A stretch of 64,000 nt of DNA from Saprospiraceae bacterium (GCA_016709995.1 JADJLQ010000001.1:344001-408000); one strand, 5' to 3'. Counted from the stretch's first letter, positions 34,737 to 44,119 are shown. Translations and numbers: made by a program. The notes: generated from the sequence alone by a model not told the origin.

Positions 34737-35951
34737 TTATCCCTCAATCGCCTTCACCCCCGGCAAATCCTTACCTTCTAACAACTCCAACATTGCACCA
34801 CCACCTGTAGAAACATAACTCACCTCATCGTCCAATCCGGCTTGATTGATAGCAGCGACAGAATCCCCTCCGCCGATGAGAGAATAGGCACCTTCTTTGG
34901 TGGATTCGGCTACGGCATTGGCCACTGCCAGCGTCCCTTTGGCAAAGGAGGGCATTTCAAAGACACCCATTGGGCCATTCCATAGGATGGTTTTTGATTT
35001 CACCAACACCGCTTTGTATTGCTCTCTGGCTATCGGTCCGATATCAAGGCCCATCCAGCCATCAGGGATCTCATTGCTATTGCATATCTGATTTTGAGCG
35101 GAGTCTGCAAATGCATCTGCGATAATAGAGTCCACAGGCAACAAAAGCAATTTACCTTTCGCTTGGGCTTTTTCCAACAAGGATTTGGCCAGATCGACCT
35201 TGTCCAGTTCGACCAGGGAGTTTCCAATCTGGCCGCCGAGGGCTTTGATGAAAGTATAAGCCATGCCTCCTCCGATGAGGATCTGATCAGCGATGTCCAG
35301 AAAGGTTTCGATCAATAATATTTTGTCAGATACTTTAGCGCCCCCTATAATGGCGGTAAATGGCCGTTGAGGATCACGCATGAGTTTCCGGGCATTGCTT
35401 AATTCGGCATCCATCAAAAATCCAAATGATTTTTTGTCGGCTGTAAAACAATTAGACACACCCACATTGCTCGCATGCGCGCGATGCGCCGTACCAAAGG
35501 CGTCGTTGATATACATATTTGCGAGCGCAGCCCATTCTTTGGAGAGCTCAGGATCACATTTTTCTTCTCCCGGTTCAAATCGGGTATTTTCCATTAGCAG
35601 GACTTCTCCCGGTTGAAGTTTTTCTGCTGTAGACTTTAGTTTATCTCCTCTCAGATCATCACAGAACTGGACCGGTCGCTTCAACAGTTCAGCGAGATGA
35701 GGCGCGAGGTGTCGCAGGGTAAATTTTTCTTTGTCGATGCTGCCATCTGCCTTGAGTTTAGCTTCCGGTCTGCCCAAATGGGAGAAAAGTATGACGGCTC
35801 CTCCACCATCTAAAATATAGTTGATGGTTTTTAAGGCAGCACGCATACGGGTATCATCCGTGATATGATATGCTTTGTCTAATGGCACATTGAAGTCTAC
35901 TCTTACGAGCACTTTTTTGCCACTAAAATCAAATGTTGTGAAGGTGGACAT
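34737..35951 (-). CDS. pgk: Phosphoglycerate kinase
   Basis: Glycolytic enzyme transferring phosphate between 1,3-bisphosphoglycerate and ADP. Motifs: KVLVRVDFNVPLDKAYHITD, SHLGRPEAK, ENTRFEPGEEKCD, FGTAHRAHASNVG, AIIGGAKVSDKI, IGGGMAYTFIKALGG, WNGPMGVFEMPSFAKGT and the nucleotide loop SLIGGGDSVAAI. 404 residues, complete. It lies 80 bases after the gap gene on the same strand, with a terminator-like hairpin between. Confidence 0.98.
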   Translation of the reverse strand: MSTFTTFDFSGKKVLVRVDFNVPLDKAYHITDDTRMRAALKTINYILDGGGAVILFSHLGRPEAKLKADGSIDKEKFTLRHLAPHLAELLKRPVQFCDDLRGDKLKSTAEKLQPGEVLLMENTRFEPGEEKCDPELSKEWAALANMYINDAFGTAHRAHASNVGVSNCFTADKKSFGFLMDAELSNARKLMRDPQRPFTAIIGGAKVSDKILLIETFLDIADQILIGGGMAYTFIKALGGQIGNSLVELDKVDLAKSLLEKAQAKGKLLLLPVDSIIADAFADSAQNQICNSNEIPDGWMGLDIGPIAREQYKAVLVKSKTILWNGPMGVFEMPSFAKGTLAVANAVAESTKEGAYSLIGGGDSVAAINQAGLDDEVSYVSTGGGAMLELLEGKDLPGVKAIEG

Positions 35952-35985
35952 GATAAGTAAATAGGAAAAATATTAAAAAAGGGAT

Positions 35986-36016
35986 AAAAAAATGGGGTGT
36001 TGCTGACAACACCCCA
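35986..36016 (-). terminator. Rho-independent terminator after gap
   Basis: A perfect 10-bp stem, TGGGGTGTTG (35993-36002) with CAACACCCCA (36007-36016), loop of four. On the minus strand it is followed by seven T (35986-35992). It lies 15 bases past the gap stop, so pgk expression needs readthrough or its own promoter in the following 35 bases. Confidence 0.85.
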
Positions 36017-36031
36017 GGACTTAATCATTTA

Positions 36032-37039
36032 TCAGATCATTTCAGCGAAGTGCTTGAGGGTGCGCACCAGCTGACTTACATAACTCATTTCATTGTCATA
36101 CCAGGATACAGTACGAACCAACTGGGTGTCACCTACGCTCTGTACTCTGGTCTGAGTAGCATCAAATAAGGAACCAAAGGTTATCCCGATGACATCAGAG
36201 CTTACGATAGGATCCTCCGTATAACCAAAACTTTCATTGGCCGCCGCTTTCATAGCAGCATTCACTTCTTCAACAGTAGTTTTTTTGCTGAGGATAGCAG
36301 TGACTTCAGTGAGTGATCCGGTGAGGACAGGTACACGCTGAGCGCTGCCATCCAGTTTGCCTTTTAGATTAGGCAGTACGAGTCCGATAGCTTTGGCGGC
36401 TCCTGTGCTGTTTGGTACAATATTTTGTGCTGCAGCACGGGCTCTTCGCATGTCCCCTTTAGGATGCGGTGAGTCCTGTGTATTCTGATCATTGGTATAA
36501 GCATGTACCGTTGTCATCATTCCGTTGACAATGCCAAAGGTATCGTCCAGTACTTTGGCCATCGGTGCCAGGCAATTGGTCGTACAGGATGCGCAAGAAA
36601 TCACGGTCTCAGATCCGTCCAATATTTCATGATTGACATTAAATACGATGGTTTTCAGATCTCCGGTGGCAGGTGCGGAGATTACAACTTTGCGTGCTCC
36701 AGCTGCCAGGTGAGCAGAAGCTTTATCCTTGTCGGTAAAAAAACCGGTACATTCTAATACTACATCCACTTCGTGCTCTTTCCATGGGATTTGTGCTGGG
36801 TCCCTTTGTGCATAAACTTTAAATGTATCATTGTTGCAAGTGATCATGCCGTCCCCTGCTGTGACATTGGCATGAAATCTTCCTTGAGCGGTATCATATT
36901 TAAGCAAATGGGCTAAGGCAGCCGGGCTGGTGAGGTCATTGACTGCTACTACATCGATACCTTCCATATCAAATATTTGGCGGTATACTAATCGGCCGAT
37001 ACGGCCAAATCCATTGATTGCAACTTTAACTTTATTCAT
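36032..37039 (-). CDS. gap: Glyceraldehyde-3-phosphate dehydrogenase, type I
   Basis: Converts glyceraldehyde-3-phosphate to 1,3-bisphosphoglycerate with NAD. Rossmann motif VAINGFGRIGRLVYRQIF, the catalytic Cys in ISCASCTTNCLAPMAKVL, the paired His region in MMTTVHAYTNDQ, and the C-terminal WYDNEMSYVSQLVRTLKH. The Asp at the end of the second strand (VAVNDLT) fits NAD preference. 335 residues, complete. A TATTTTTG -7 element lies about 40 bases upstream. Confidence 0.98.
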   Translation of the reverse strand: MNKVKVAINGFGRIGRLVYRQIFDMEGIDVVAVNDLTSPAALAHLLKYDTAQGRFHANVTAGDGMITCNNDTFKVYAQRDPAQIPWKEHEVDVVLECTGFFTDKDKASAHLAAGARKVVISAPATGDLKTIVFNVNHEILDGSETVISCASCTTNCLAPMAKVLDDTFGIVNGMMTTVHAYTNDQNTQDSPHPKGDMRRARAAAQNIVPNSTGAAKAIGLVLPNLKGKLDGSAQRVPVLTGSLTEVTAILSKKTTVEEVNAAMKAAANESFGYTEDPIVSSDVIGITFGSLFDATQTRVQSVGDTQLVRTVSWYDNEMSYVSQLVRTLKHFAEMI

Positions 37040-37079
37040 ACTTTTTTTCTTTTAAAGGTATTATTTTAAAAAATCGTCG

Positions 37080-37087
37080 CAAAAATA
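37080..37087 (-). promoter_or_regulatory. Candidate -7 element for gap
   Basis: TATTTTTG on the minus strand matches TAnnTTTG exactly. TTTG lies 25 bases upstream, longer than the usual 19-21, so only the -7 part is well supported. It would give a leader of about 35 bases. Confidence 0.4.
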
Positions 37088-37336
37088 GGCATCCAGGCTG
37101 GTATCATAGGAACAAAAAAATGAAGATAATGTACCATTCATGTCTGAAGATTACTTGGCCTACTGCAGGAATTACATCAAGGAATAAACTAGTTCGGCTT
37201 GATTAATAAATTGACAATCAAAATATTACATGTAAAATTGCTACTTAAAAAACGATATAATTTGCTTTATTAAATGAGTTTATAAAGACACTATACTAAT
37301 CTAGAACTACACCTTCTATAAAGGGTGTTTTGGATG

Positions 37337-38556
37337 TCAAAAATATCGTAGCCACCACTTTAGTTTGATATGACTGGTTTTGTATATATCATATTTTTTG
37401 CACATGGGATACAATATAAGCACGACTATTATCCATATGACATACACCCCAATCAGACCATACCCCAATTCAGGAGGGCGGAAAAAAAATGGACTACCAG
37501 GGGTGACGATCTGACTTGATGCAAACCCATTGATAAAAAATATTATCACGGCGATCAGATGGATGATGTAAAAATGTAATACATAATAAAAAAAGGGTAC
37601 ACGGCCATATATATTAAATACTGTGGTCAATTTATTTTGTAAGTTTTCAAACATCAAAAGCAATAACATACCGATTCCGAGGGTTAAACTCAAAAAGTCC
37701 AGGGAGGGCGGATATTTATTTACATTGATGAAGGAAAGGAATGTAAAAAATCCACCCCGGTGATGTGACCCCCAGGGCATGGGATCTCCGTATCCGTTTA
37801 AAGTGCGAACTATTATGAAGAGTAATAATAAAGACACCCCTCCTCTCCATAAATATTTTTTTCTTTTTTCTGCATCTACATGGTTTTCAAATATTTTTCC
37901 TAAACAATAGCCTAGTATCATGACTCCGGTCCAGGGCAAAAAAGCATACACTATCATCAACATATGGTTGGTGCCAAGTTCATAGGCAGAAAAATTGGCG
38001 AAATAGATAAGATCTGACAGGAATCCCCCTTGTAGCGCTGTTTTAATGATGGAGTAATCCAACAGATTATGACCTATGACGATCAGCACTCCAATGAGGA
38101 ATATTATTCTGAAAGGAAGATAAATGATAAAACTCAATAAAATCATGCTGATCCCTATAGCCCAGATCACCTGGAGAATAAGTACATTAAATAAAGGATT
38201 GAAAGTCCATCCAAAGGTAATGATGATTATTTCGACAAATACCAGCCAAATCCCCCGTTTAAGTAAAAATAAACTTACTTCTTTTAAAGGTTTTTTTGAG
38301 TAATCAAATAAGCAGAAGTGCCAGCCAACAATAAAAAAATCGGAGCGCAGAAGTGGGTTATCCACCTTGTAAAAAACAATGCAGGGGTAGTAGTATCCAG
38401 ATCAGTAGGGCTGGTAGCCAGAGAGCCACCGCCATCCGAGATGTCCGCTTTAAAGAAAAAATCCCTTACATGATCAAGGGCCATTATGACCATTACCAGC
38501 CCTCTTAATATATCTATGGATTGTATTCTATTTTTGTGAAATGTCTGACTTATCAT
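37337..38556 (-). CDS. DUF1624 / acyltransferase-like multi-TM membrane protein, frameshifted
   Basis: An integral membrane protein of the heparan-alpha-glucosaminide N-acetyltransferase-like (DUF1624) type. The N-terminal frame (MISQTFHKNRIQSIDILRGL, VMALDHVRDFFF with the conserved Asp-His) ends at ITQKNL; the second frame continues KPLKEVSLFLLKRGIWLVFV through ten or so TM segments to the C-terminus. Adding one base to the T7 run at 38291-38297 gives a continuous protein of about 406 residues. FFYYVLHFYIIHL near the C-terminus is typical of the family. Probably a sequencing error. Acetylated substrate unknown. Confidence 0.82.
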
Positions 38557-38679
38557 GGTTGGTTTTTCTTAAAAAGGCCGTTAATTTAATCGAATTTGTA
38601 CGAAAAGGAAAATTGTGCCTGTATCCATGGTTTAGTCCAAAAGTTGCCGCAGAGCCTATAAGTGACCAGTCATGCGACT

Positions 38680-38722
38680 AAAAAAAATGAAGCCGCTCTA
38701 TGCATATGCTTAAAGCGGCTTC
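38680..38722 (-). terminator. Rho-independent terminator after the FAS1 gene
   Basis: GAAGCCGCT (38689-38697) pairs exactly with AGCGGCTTC (38714-38722); on the minus strand it is followed by eight T-rich bases (38680-38687). It lies 31 bases past the fasciclin stop. Confidence 0.85.
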
Positions 38723-38753
38723 TCATAATGACTCTAAAGTCGAATCAAAATTA

Positions 38754-39698
38754 TTAGGGAAGCAATACTTTGTCGATCGCATGCACTACACCATTACCAC
38801 CTTGGATGTCCGTAGCGATGATATTGATCACACGATTATTGGCATCGGTGATTTTTGCGCCACCTGCTAACCTGATGGTGAAATTGCCTTTTTGTAATGT
38901 AGTCACCTGTTGTCCTTCCGTTAATGAACCTGCTAATACATTTCCAGAAGCAACGTGGTAAGTTAACACGGCCTCCAGAGTAGCTGCAGGGATATCTTTG
39001 AGCGCTGCAACACCTAATTCGCTCAACAAAGCCGCAAATGCAGCGTTCGTTGGGGCGAAAACAGTAAATGGACCGGGGCCGCTCAATACAGAGGCATAGT
39101 TAGCAGCTAAATCGCTGCGAGTTAGTGCTTGTACCAAAATACTGAAATCCGGGTTGGCTACAGCAAATGTAGGTACTGAAGGGACAGGTATCACAGCATC
39201 CACCACATGAACTACACCATTAGAAGCATCGACATCCGCTGCGACCACTTTGGATAGGCCATTGATTTGGACTCCGCCGGTAGTGTTGATAAACATGTCT
39301 ACATGGCTGGTAGAGGTTCCATAAGTTGCCAAAGTGTTTACGTAACCTGTAGTCACGGCAGCAGCCTTGACTTCAGCGCCTAAAACATGATTTAATAATA
39401 AGTTTTGTAAAACACTGACAGGTACTGCTTCAAGATTGGCGAAACCATTTGCGTTTAAAAAGGTAGTAAATGCTGCATTCGTGGGTGCAAACACTGTGAA
39501 TTGTTTGGTGGCATCACTTAAAGCATCTACTAAACCAGCGCGCTTCACAGCAGCTACTAATGAGCTTAAATCACTGTTTCCCTGGGCCAATTCAACAATA
39601 TTCTTTTGACCTTCAACTGCATCATCTTTTGCACAGGAAGACAAGGTCAACGGTACAGCTAATGCTAGCATGATAAATAATAAATAAGAACGTTTCAT
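38754..39698 (-). CDS. Lipoprotein with two FAS1 (fasciclin) domains
   Basis: A 314-residue lipoprotein (lipobox LSSCAKD, Cys about 22). The first FAS1 domain (about 35-170) has FTVFAPTNAAFTTFLNANGF and NGVVHVVDAVIPVP; the second (about 178-314) has FTVFAPTNAAFAALLSELGV, LTYHVASGNVLAGSL and NGVVHAIDKVLLP. These are the H1 and H2 motifs of the family. FAS1 proteins mediate adhesion at the cell surface. Monocistronic, with a strong terminator after it and a 38-bp near-perfect palindrome 50 bases upstream of the start. Confidence 0.95.
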   Translation of the reverse strand: MKRSYLLFIMLALAVPLTLSSCAKDDAVEGQKNIVELAQGNSDLSSLVAAVKRAGLVDALSDATKQFTVFAPTNAAFTTFLNANGFANLEAVPVSVLQNLLLNHVLGAEVKAAAVTTGYVNTLATYGTSTSHVDMFINTTGGVQINGLSKVVAADVDASNGVVHVVDAVIPVPSVPTFAVANPDFSILVQALTRSDLAANYASVLSGPGPFTVFAPTNAAFAALLSELGVAALKDIPAATLEAVLTYHVASGNVLAGSLTEGQQVTTLQKGNFTIRLAGGAKITDANNRVINIIATDIQGGNGVVHAIDKVLLP

Positions 39699-39748
39699 TT
39701 TGCTAATGTTTTTTGATTAATAATGCCTTTAAGAACGCAGGATGGTAT

Positions 39749-39786
39749 ATTTTGTTTAATCTTTTTGCAAAAAGGTTAAACAAAAT
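39749..39786. promoter_or_regulatory. 38-bp near-perfect palindrome upstream of the FAS1 gene
   Basis: Two 19-base arms meet at a GC centre; the left arm starts ATTTTGTTTAATCTTTTTG (39749-39767) and 18 of 19 positions pair with 39768-39786 (one T-G mismatch). No T-run follows in either direction, and no gene ends nearby, so it fits an operator or 5' leader structure better than a terminator. Confidence 0.6.
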
Positions 39787-40298
39787 GAGTTAAATAAACC
39801 TTAAGGAATTTTTTTTTGGCCTGAAAGAATCAAGATAGATATACAATAAAATATTCCAAAAGTCTCAGGATAGAGGTCAAAATGACCAAAACATGGTTTA
39901 AGAGATCACTTAATCTGAATTACTATCCACAATTGGCCTTCAGGTCACCTTGGGAGTTATAGTCGAGGCAGGGTGACTAATTATTATCACTAACGGAAGT
40001 AGCCAGTATAAGGGCATGAAAGCTCAAGCTCTAAAATTCAAGTAATCCAGAGGCATCGATATAAAGCTGGCAATGAATTAAATTTTTAGGTATTTTCATC
40101 TTAAGTAACTAAAAGGCGGAGGCCAGGTGCTCCAAAATTATTTTTACAAGATACTGATTGTTAATGTTATTTAGACTCCTACTGCTTCAATTGGAGATAT
40201 GAAGCCACCGGCAGTAGGAATGGATCCTGAACTAAAAAAGGTCGATGAAATTTATTGACCAACGTGCTTATATTTATTTCAATTAAAATCTATCAGAA
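39787..40298. other. Intergenic region, no gene seen
   Basis: About 510 bases between the palindrome and the GH29 start. No ORF, RNA gene or strong hairpin is recognisable. TATATTTA at about 40269-40276 is a weak -7-like element 25 bases before the GH29 start. Confidence 0.4.
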
Positions 40299-41660
40299 AT
40301 GAAATTCAAAAGACCTTGCCTTATGGCTTTATTAATTGCAAGTACATTTATAGTCCATGCTCAGGCGGTGCAGACGACTAATAGACCGGATCGCGTACAG
40401 TGGTACCAGGATCTTGGCTTTGGTATGTTTATCCACTGGAATGTGGATGTAACCCTGGGAGCAGTGATCAGCCATTCTTTATCAGGAGCCTCGGATGAAT
40501 ATGTAGAAAAATACCTGACCGAGTTGCCAGGTTATTTTAACCCGGAGCAATTCAATCCTACCCATTGGGCCAAGCTGGCCAGGTTAGCGGGCATGAAATA
40601 CGTAGTATTCACTACCAAGCATCATTCAGGATTCTGTATGTTTAAGACAGAGACCACTCCTTTTAATGTCATGAACACTCCTTTCTCCAGGGACATCACC
40701 AAAGAAATCGTGGATGCTTTTAGGAAAGAAGGCATTGCTATTGGATTTTATTTTTCACCCGAAGACTTCAATTATTTTCATGCCAATCAGATCCCAATAG
40801 GCAGATTACAATTACCTCAACATTTCCCTGCCAACAATCCGGGGTTGATGGAATATGATAAAAAGCAACTCAAAGAATTATTTAGCAACTATGGCAAAAT
40901 AGATATTCTGTTCATTGATGGTCCCGGAGATGGTTTGCGGGAATATGCCTGGTCATTGCAGCCTGAGGTGGTCATCACCCGCGATCTGATGAAAACGCCT
41001 GAGCAAAACACACCCAATGAACCCTTGCCCCGTCCCTGGGAGGCTTGTTATACCATGGGAACCGACTGGGGATACAAACCCACCAATGATCCACATAAAA
41101 CAGGGACGCAAGTCATCGATATGTTGATCGAGATACGCTCCAAAGGCGGAAATTTTTTGATGAATGTAGGCCCAAAACCTAATGGCGAAATTCAAATAGA
41201 ACAAGAAGCCATCCTGCAGGAAGTCGCGCTCTGGAATTTTGCCAACAGCGAATCCATCTATCAGGTCAAACCACTGCCCGTGATCCGGGAAGATAATATA
41301 TGGTATACCCAGTCAAACGATGAAAAATACATTTACGCCTACGTGACCCGAAGTAGCCCCGATGATTGGAAATACGGTGATCGCAAAGCATTTGTGCTGA
41401 CTCACATTGAGGGCAATGCAAAAACTACAGTTACTACGCTGGGGTATAAAGCTGAGTTAGTCGAGTACAAAAAAGATTTTGATGCACGCACTTATGTGTC
41501 ACCTACAGCTATTGGTTTGGTGGTAAGCGCAGTCAATGGTCAAAGGTTCTATACCAATAATAAATGGCCCAATGCGGTAGTCTTAAGAATTGAAAATGCG
41601 AAATTCAGAAAATCCAATGTAAGTCAGGGAATCCAAAGTAAGATAGATGGGGCTAAATGA
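40299..41660 (+). CDS. GH29 alpha-L-fucosidase
   Basis: A 453-residue exported glycosidase (signal 1-22, ending STFIVHAQA) of family GH29. Motifs: WYQDLGFGMFIHWNVDVTLG, YVVFTTKHHSGFCMF, IAIGFYFSPEDFNYF, and the nucleophile Asp in ILFIDGPGDGL. The conserved tail of the catalytic domain is GGNFLMNVGPKPNGEIQ. The C-terminal 110 residues are a short beta domain. Bases 40963-41245 of this gene are duplicated at 43811-44093. No SusC/D is adjacent; it probably acts on fucosylated glycans in the periplasm. Confidence 0.92.
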   Translation: MKFKRPCLMALLIASTFIVHAQAVQTTNRPDRVQWYQDLGFGMFIHWNVDVTLGAVISHSLSGASDEYVEKYLTELPGYFNPEQFNPTHWAKLARLAGMKYVVFTTKHHSGFCMFKTETTPFNVMNTPFSRDITKEIVDAFRKEGIAIGFYFSPEDFNYFHANQIPIGRLQLPQHFPANNPGLMEYDKKQLKELFSNYGKIDILFIDGPGDGLREYAWSLQPEVVITRDLMKTPEQNTPNEPLPRPWEACYTMGTDWGYKPTNDPHKTGTQVIDMLIEIRSKGGNFLMNVGPKPNGEIQIEQEAILQEVALWNFANSESIYQVKPLPVIREDNIWYTQSNDEKYIYAYVTRSSPDDWKYGDRKAFVLTHIEGNAKTTVTTLGYKAELVEYKKDFDARTYVSPTAIGLVVSAVNGQRFYTNNKWPNAVVLRIENAKFRKSNVSQGIQSKIDGAK

Positions 41661-41830
41661 GAGACCTAAGAAGAAATGGTTATTGGGATGGCTACTCCGA
41701 TACTTGCCAAAGCGAGTGAATAGATATGCATTCCGCACTGCAACATGAAGCCAATTTAATTTATAAAGCAAATGATGGCAGGGAGCCAATTTAGAAATAA
41801 AAAAAATGCAGAGATCCCTTCTTTTCGAAA

Positions 41831-42322
41831 TCACAATTTATCTTCCGCCTCGTATATCCAATCAGGGGCGTCATTTATTCCATGTCGCAATAACAAATTA
41901 AGTTGTGCCGAATGATGCTGCACGTGTCGCATATTATAAAGCAAAATTTCAATTACGTTATAACTCATTGTTTTGGATTCATTTGTCCAATTGCTTTTCG
42001 CTATTTCGTCTGTCATGCTGCTTATAAAGTCGTGACACTTGTTTCTGCAAAATTGCAGATAGTTCATTACTTCATCTTTAGTATAAGTTCTTTCGGGCAT
42101 TCTGTCTTCAAATTCAGAAAGTGAAAATGGGGATGGGGGTGCAAAACCTACCGGATTCATTGTTAAATAATAATCTAAGAAAAAAACGGAGTGGTAGGCA
42201 ATATACCAAAACTGCTTATCGGTGTCCCAAAAATGTAAGGGGCAAAAGGCAATAGCGTTTTTCATCATATCAATACTTGCTCCGAATTGGCGCCAAAGTA
42301 TTTCTTTTAAAGTGGTATCCAT
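41831..42322 (-). CDS. DinB family protein
   Basis: A 163-residue four-helix DinB/YfiT-like protein, a putative metal-dependent enzyme or thiol transferase of unknown role. The metal His positions expected in the family are present in IAYHSVFFLDYYL and NMRHVQHHSAQLN. ATG at 42322 is well placed. It stands alone on the minus strand near a RibD/DHFR-like gene, in a region with signs of mobile DNA. Confidence 0.85.
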   Translation of the reverse strand: MDTTLKEILWRQFGASIDMMKNAIAFCPLHFWDTDKQFWYIAYHSVFFLDYYLTMNPVGFAPPSPFSLSEFEDRMPERTYTKDEVMNYLQFCRNKCHDFISSMTDEIAKSNWTNESKTMSYNVIEILLYNMRHVQHHSAQLNLLLRHGINDAPDWIYEAEDKL

Positions 42323-42526
42323 GTTGATTTTATGTTCTCTTCTTTTTCTTTTTTATTAAACTTGTATGGGATCAATTAAAATGTTCAACCTTGCAATAAT
42401 ACAGTCATAAGATAAATCAATCTATACTGTTTTTTAACCGATTTAAGTTTAGTTAGTGCCATATGCAACACTATCAATCGACTTTCCTAAATTTTCATGA
42501 AGTGATCAAGACAGATATCAAATCTC

Positions 42527-43093
42527 TTAGATTGGTTTGAATGTCATCACAATGATGCCACAATCAAAATGGTTAACACCCAATGTGATAAATTTTTGCA
42601 TGGCATTCAGTTCTTTAAAAATGGGCATTCCGTTGCCAATCGCAGCTGGGTTGATAAACAAATGCAATTCGTCTATTAAATTGTTTTTTATCAATGAAGA
42701 AACAAAAGTGCCTCCACCGTACGCTATAATATCTTTGCCTTCTTTGTTTTTTAAGGCTATGATTTCTTCAACCAATTCGCCATTTGCAATTTCTGTATTG
42801 TTCCAAATGGATTTTTCGATTGTTTTAGAAAACACAATTTTGGGTGTTGAGGTATATTTCAGACCACCTTCATATTCTGGATCATCCGGCTTTTGAACTA
42901 CATTTTCCCAATGCGGGATAAAACCTTCTGCAAGCTTTCTGCCTAAAATTATGGTGTCAACCGGTTCAGTAATTTCTCTTACATAATTGATAATGTCTCC
43001 TGTCCAGGGAAAACACATCCAGTCCATTTCGCCATTTGGTCCGCTAATAAAACCATCCATGGTCATCTGTACTTGAAGTTTTAATTTACGCAT
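42527..43093 (-). CDS. Dihydrofolate reductase family protein (RibD C-terminal fold)
   Basis: About 188 residues from ATG 43093 (MRKLKLQVQMTMDGFISGPN); the longer frame to 43144 adds an unlikely extension. This is the YyaP/YwjB-type DHFR-like family: TMDGFISG at the start, DTIILGRKLAEGF, IVFSKTIEKSIWNNT and the cofactor block DIIAYGGGTFVSSLIKNNLI, then DELHLFINPAAIGNG. Probably an NADPH-dependent reductase with unknown substrate. Such genes often occur next to DinB-type genes in accessory regions, as here. Confidence 0.88.
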   Translation of the reverse strand: MRKLKLQVQMTMDGFISGPNGEMDWMCFPWTGDIINYVREITEPVDTIILGRKLAEGFIPHWENVVQKPDDPEYEGGLKYTSTPKIVFSKTIEKSIWNNTEIANGELVEEIIALKNKEGKDIIAYGGGTFVSSLIKNNLIDELHLFINPAAIGNGMPIFKELNAMQKFITLGVNHFDCGIIVMTFKPI

Positions 43094-43317
43094 GTATCTA
43101 TATTTTTTATTTGCGAAACTAATTGGTTGCAAATATATGCGCAACCCATCGGTTACGCAAATTTCTGGTTAAATGTTTTTTTTAGGGTTACATAAAGTTG
43201 ATATTTTATAAAAGCTAATCTTAAAATGGCGAACACCATCGACCTGGCTGCTTCAGAGGCCAAAATCCTTGATGCTCTGTGAGTAGATCTAAAGATAAGT
43301 CCTGAATTAAACTTTAG

Positions 43318-43810
43318 TGTAAATTCCGGTGAAGCTGACCCCCTATTCCGGCGAAGCTGACCCCCTCTAAGGACGGTCGATATTGTTGACGAGTAATACC
43401 TACATTTTTCGAGCTCTTTTCAACCTCTCTAAAATAAACAATTAGCTTGCCGTATCGATTACCGAGATACCCTGTAGTATCGTCCTGCAAAGCCTCAGGC
43501 TTGAACTTTTTAATCGAGCCATCCATATTATGATCTTTGTCCATATGCTCACTTCTGAGATATTTTTGATCGTTGTCTTAGATATACCCAGATCTCTTGC
43601 TATCCGTTTAATTGCATACCCTTGATGATGTAGTCGAAGTATCTGTTTTAACTGTTCCATCTTTATTGATTTTGCTGCCATACCTGTTTTTCAGGTAAAG
43701 GACAGGTTAAAATCAATCAACTTTCTCAAACTATTAGGGGGTCAGCATGCCCGGAATTAGGGGGTCAGCTTGAAACGGAATGGTGGGGTCACAATGGTCC
43801 GGAATCTACA
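43318..43810 (-). mobile_element. Internally deleted IS21-family element
   Basis: A 493-bp element with related termini: TGTAAATTCCGG at 43318 and, read inward from the other end, TGTAGATTCCGG ending at 43810. Each end holds repeated internal units of the type GGGGGTCAGCTTCACCGGAAT: two at the left (43326-43370) and three at the right (43737-43804). Multiple terminal repeats are typical of IS21. Inside is only the first part of istA; the rest of istA and all of istB are missing. A copy of part of the GH29 gene begins at the very next base (43811). Confidence 0.82.
43377..43681 (-). pseudogene. istA: istA fragment (IS21 transposase N-terminus)
   Basis: About 100 codons. The first frame gives MAAKSIKMEQLKQILRLHHQ and the helix-turn-helix YAIKRIARDLGISKTTIK. 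Adding one base to the T5 run at 43562-43566 continues it as KKYLRSEHMDKDHNM, then GNRYGKLIVYFREVEKSSKN and VGITRQQY, which is the IstA pattern before the catalytic domain. It is then cut off and joined directly to terminal repeats. No DDE residues remain, so it cannot transpose itself. Confidence 0.78.
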
Positions 43811-44093
43811 CTGAGGTGGTCATCACCCGCGATCTGATGAAAACGCCTGAGCAAAACACACCCAATGAACCCTTGCCCCGTCTCTGGGAGGCTTGTTATA
43901 CCATGGAAACCGACTGGGGATACAAACCCACCAATGATCCACATAAAACAGGGACGCAAGTCATCGATATGTTGATCGAGATACGCTCCAAAGGCGGAAA
44001 TTTTTTGATGAATGTAGGCCCAAAACCTAATGGCGAAATTCAAATAGAACAAGAAGCCATCCTGCAGGAAGTGGCGCTCTGGAATTTTGCCAA
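43811..44093 (+). pseudogene. 283-bp copy of the central GH29 fucosidase gene
   Basis: Identical to 40963-41245 except three substitutions (43882, 43907, 44073), about 99% identity. It encodes the same reading frame (VVITRDLMKTPEQNTPNEPL to ILQEVALWNFA) without start or active site. It begins exactly at the right terminus of the IS21 remnant and ends where a hairpin follows. The reading continues a short way to a stop at 44145. Not a functional gene. Confidence 0.92.
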
Positions 44094-44119
44094 AAAGCCG
44101 GCCCTTCGATTGGGCTTTT
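44093..44119 (+). terminator. Weak terminator-like hairpin
   Basis: AAAAGCC (44093-44099) pairs with GGCTTTT (44113-44119); only four T follow the stem. It lies at the junction after the duplicated fucosidase fragment. Confidence 0.4.

Noticed and set aside
43224..43280. Short 18-codon frame MANTIDLAASEAKILDAL before the IS21 element
   Set aside because: Too short to support and no motif; it may be debris of an earlier gene.
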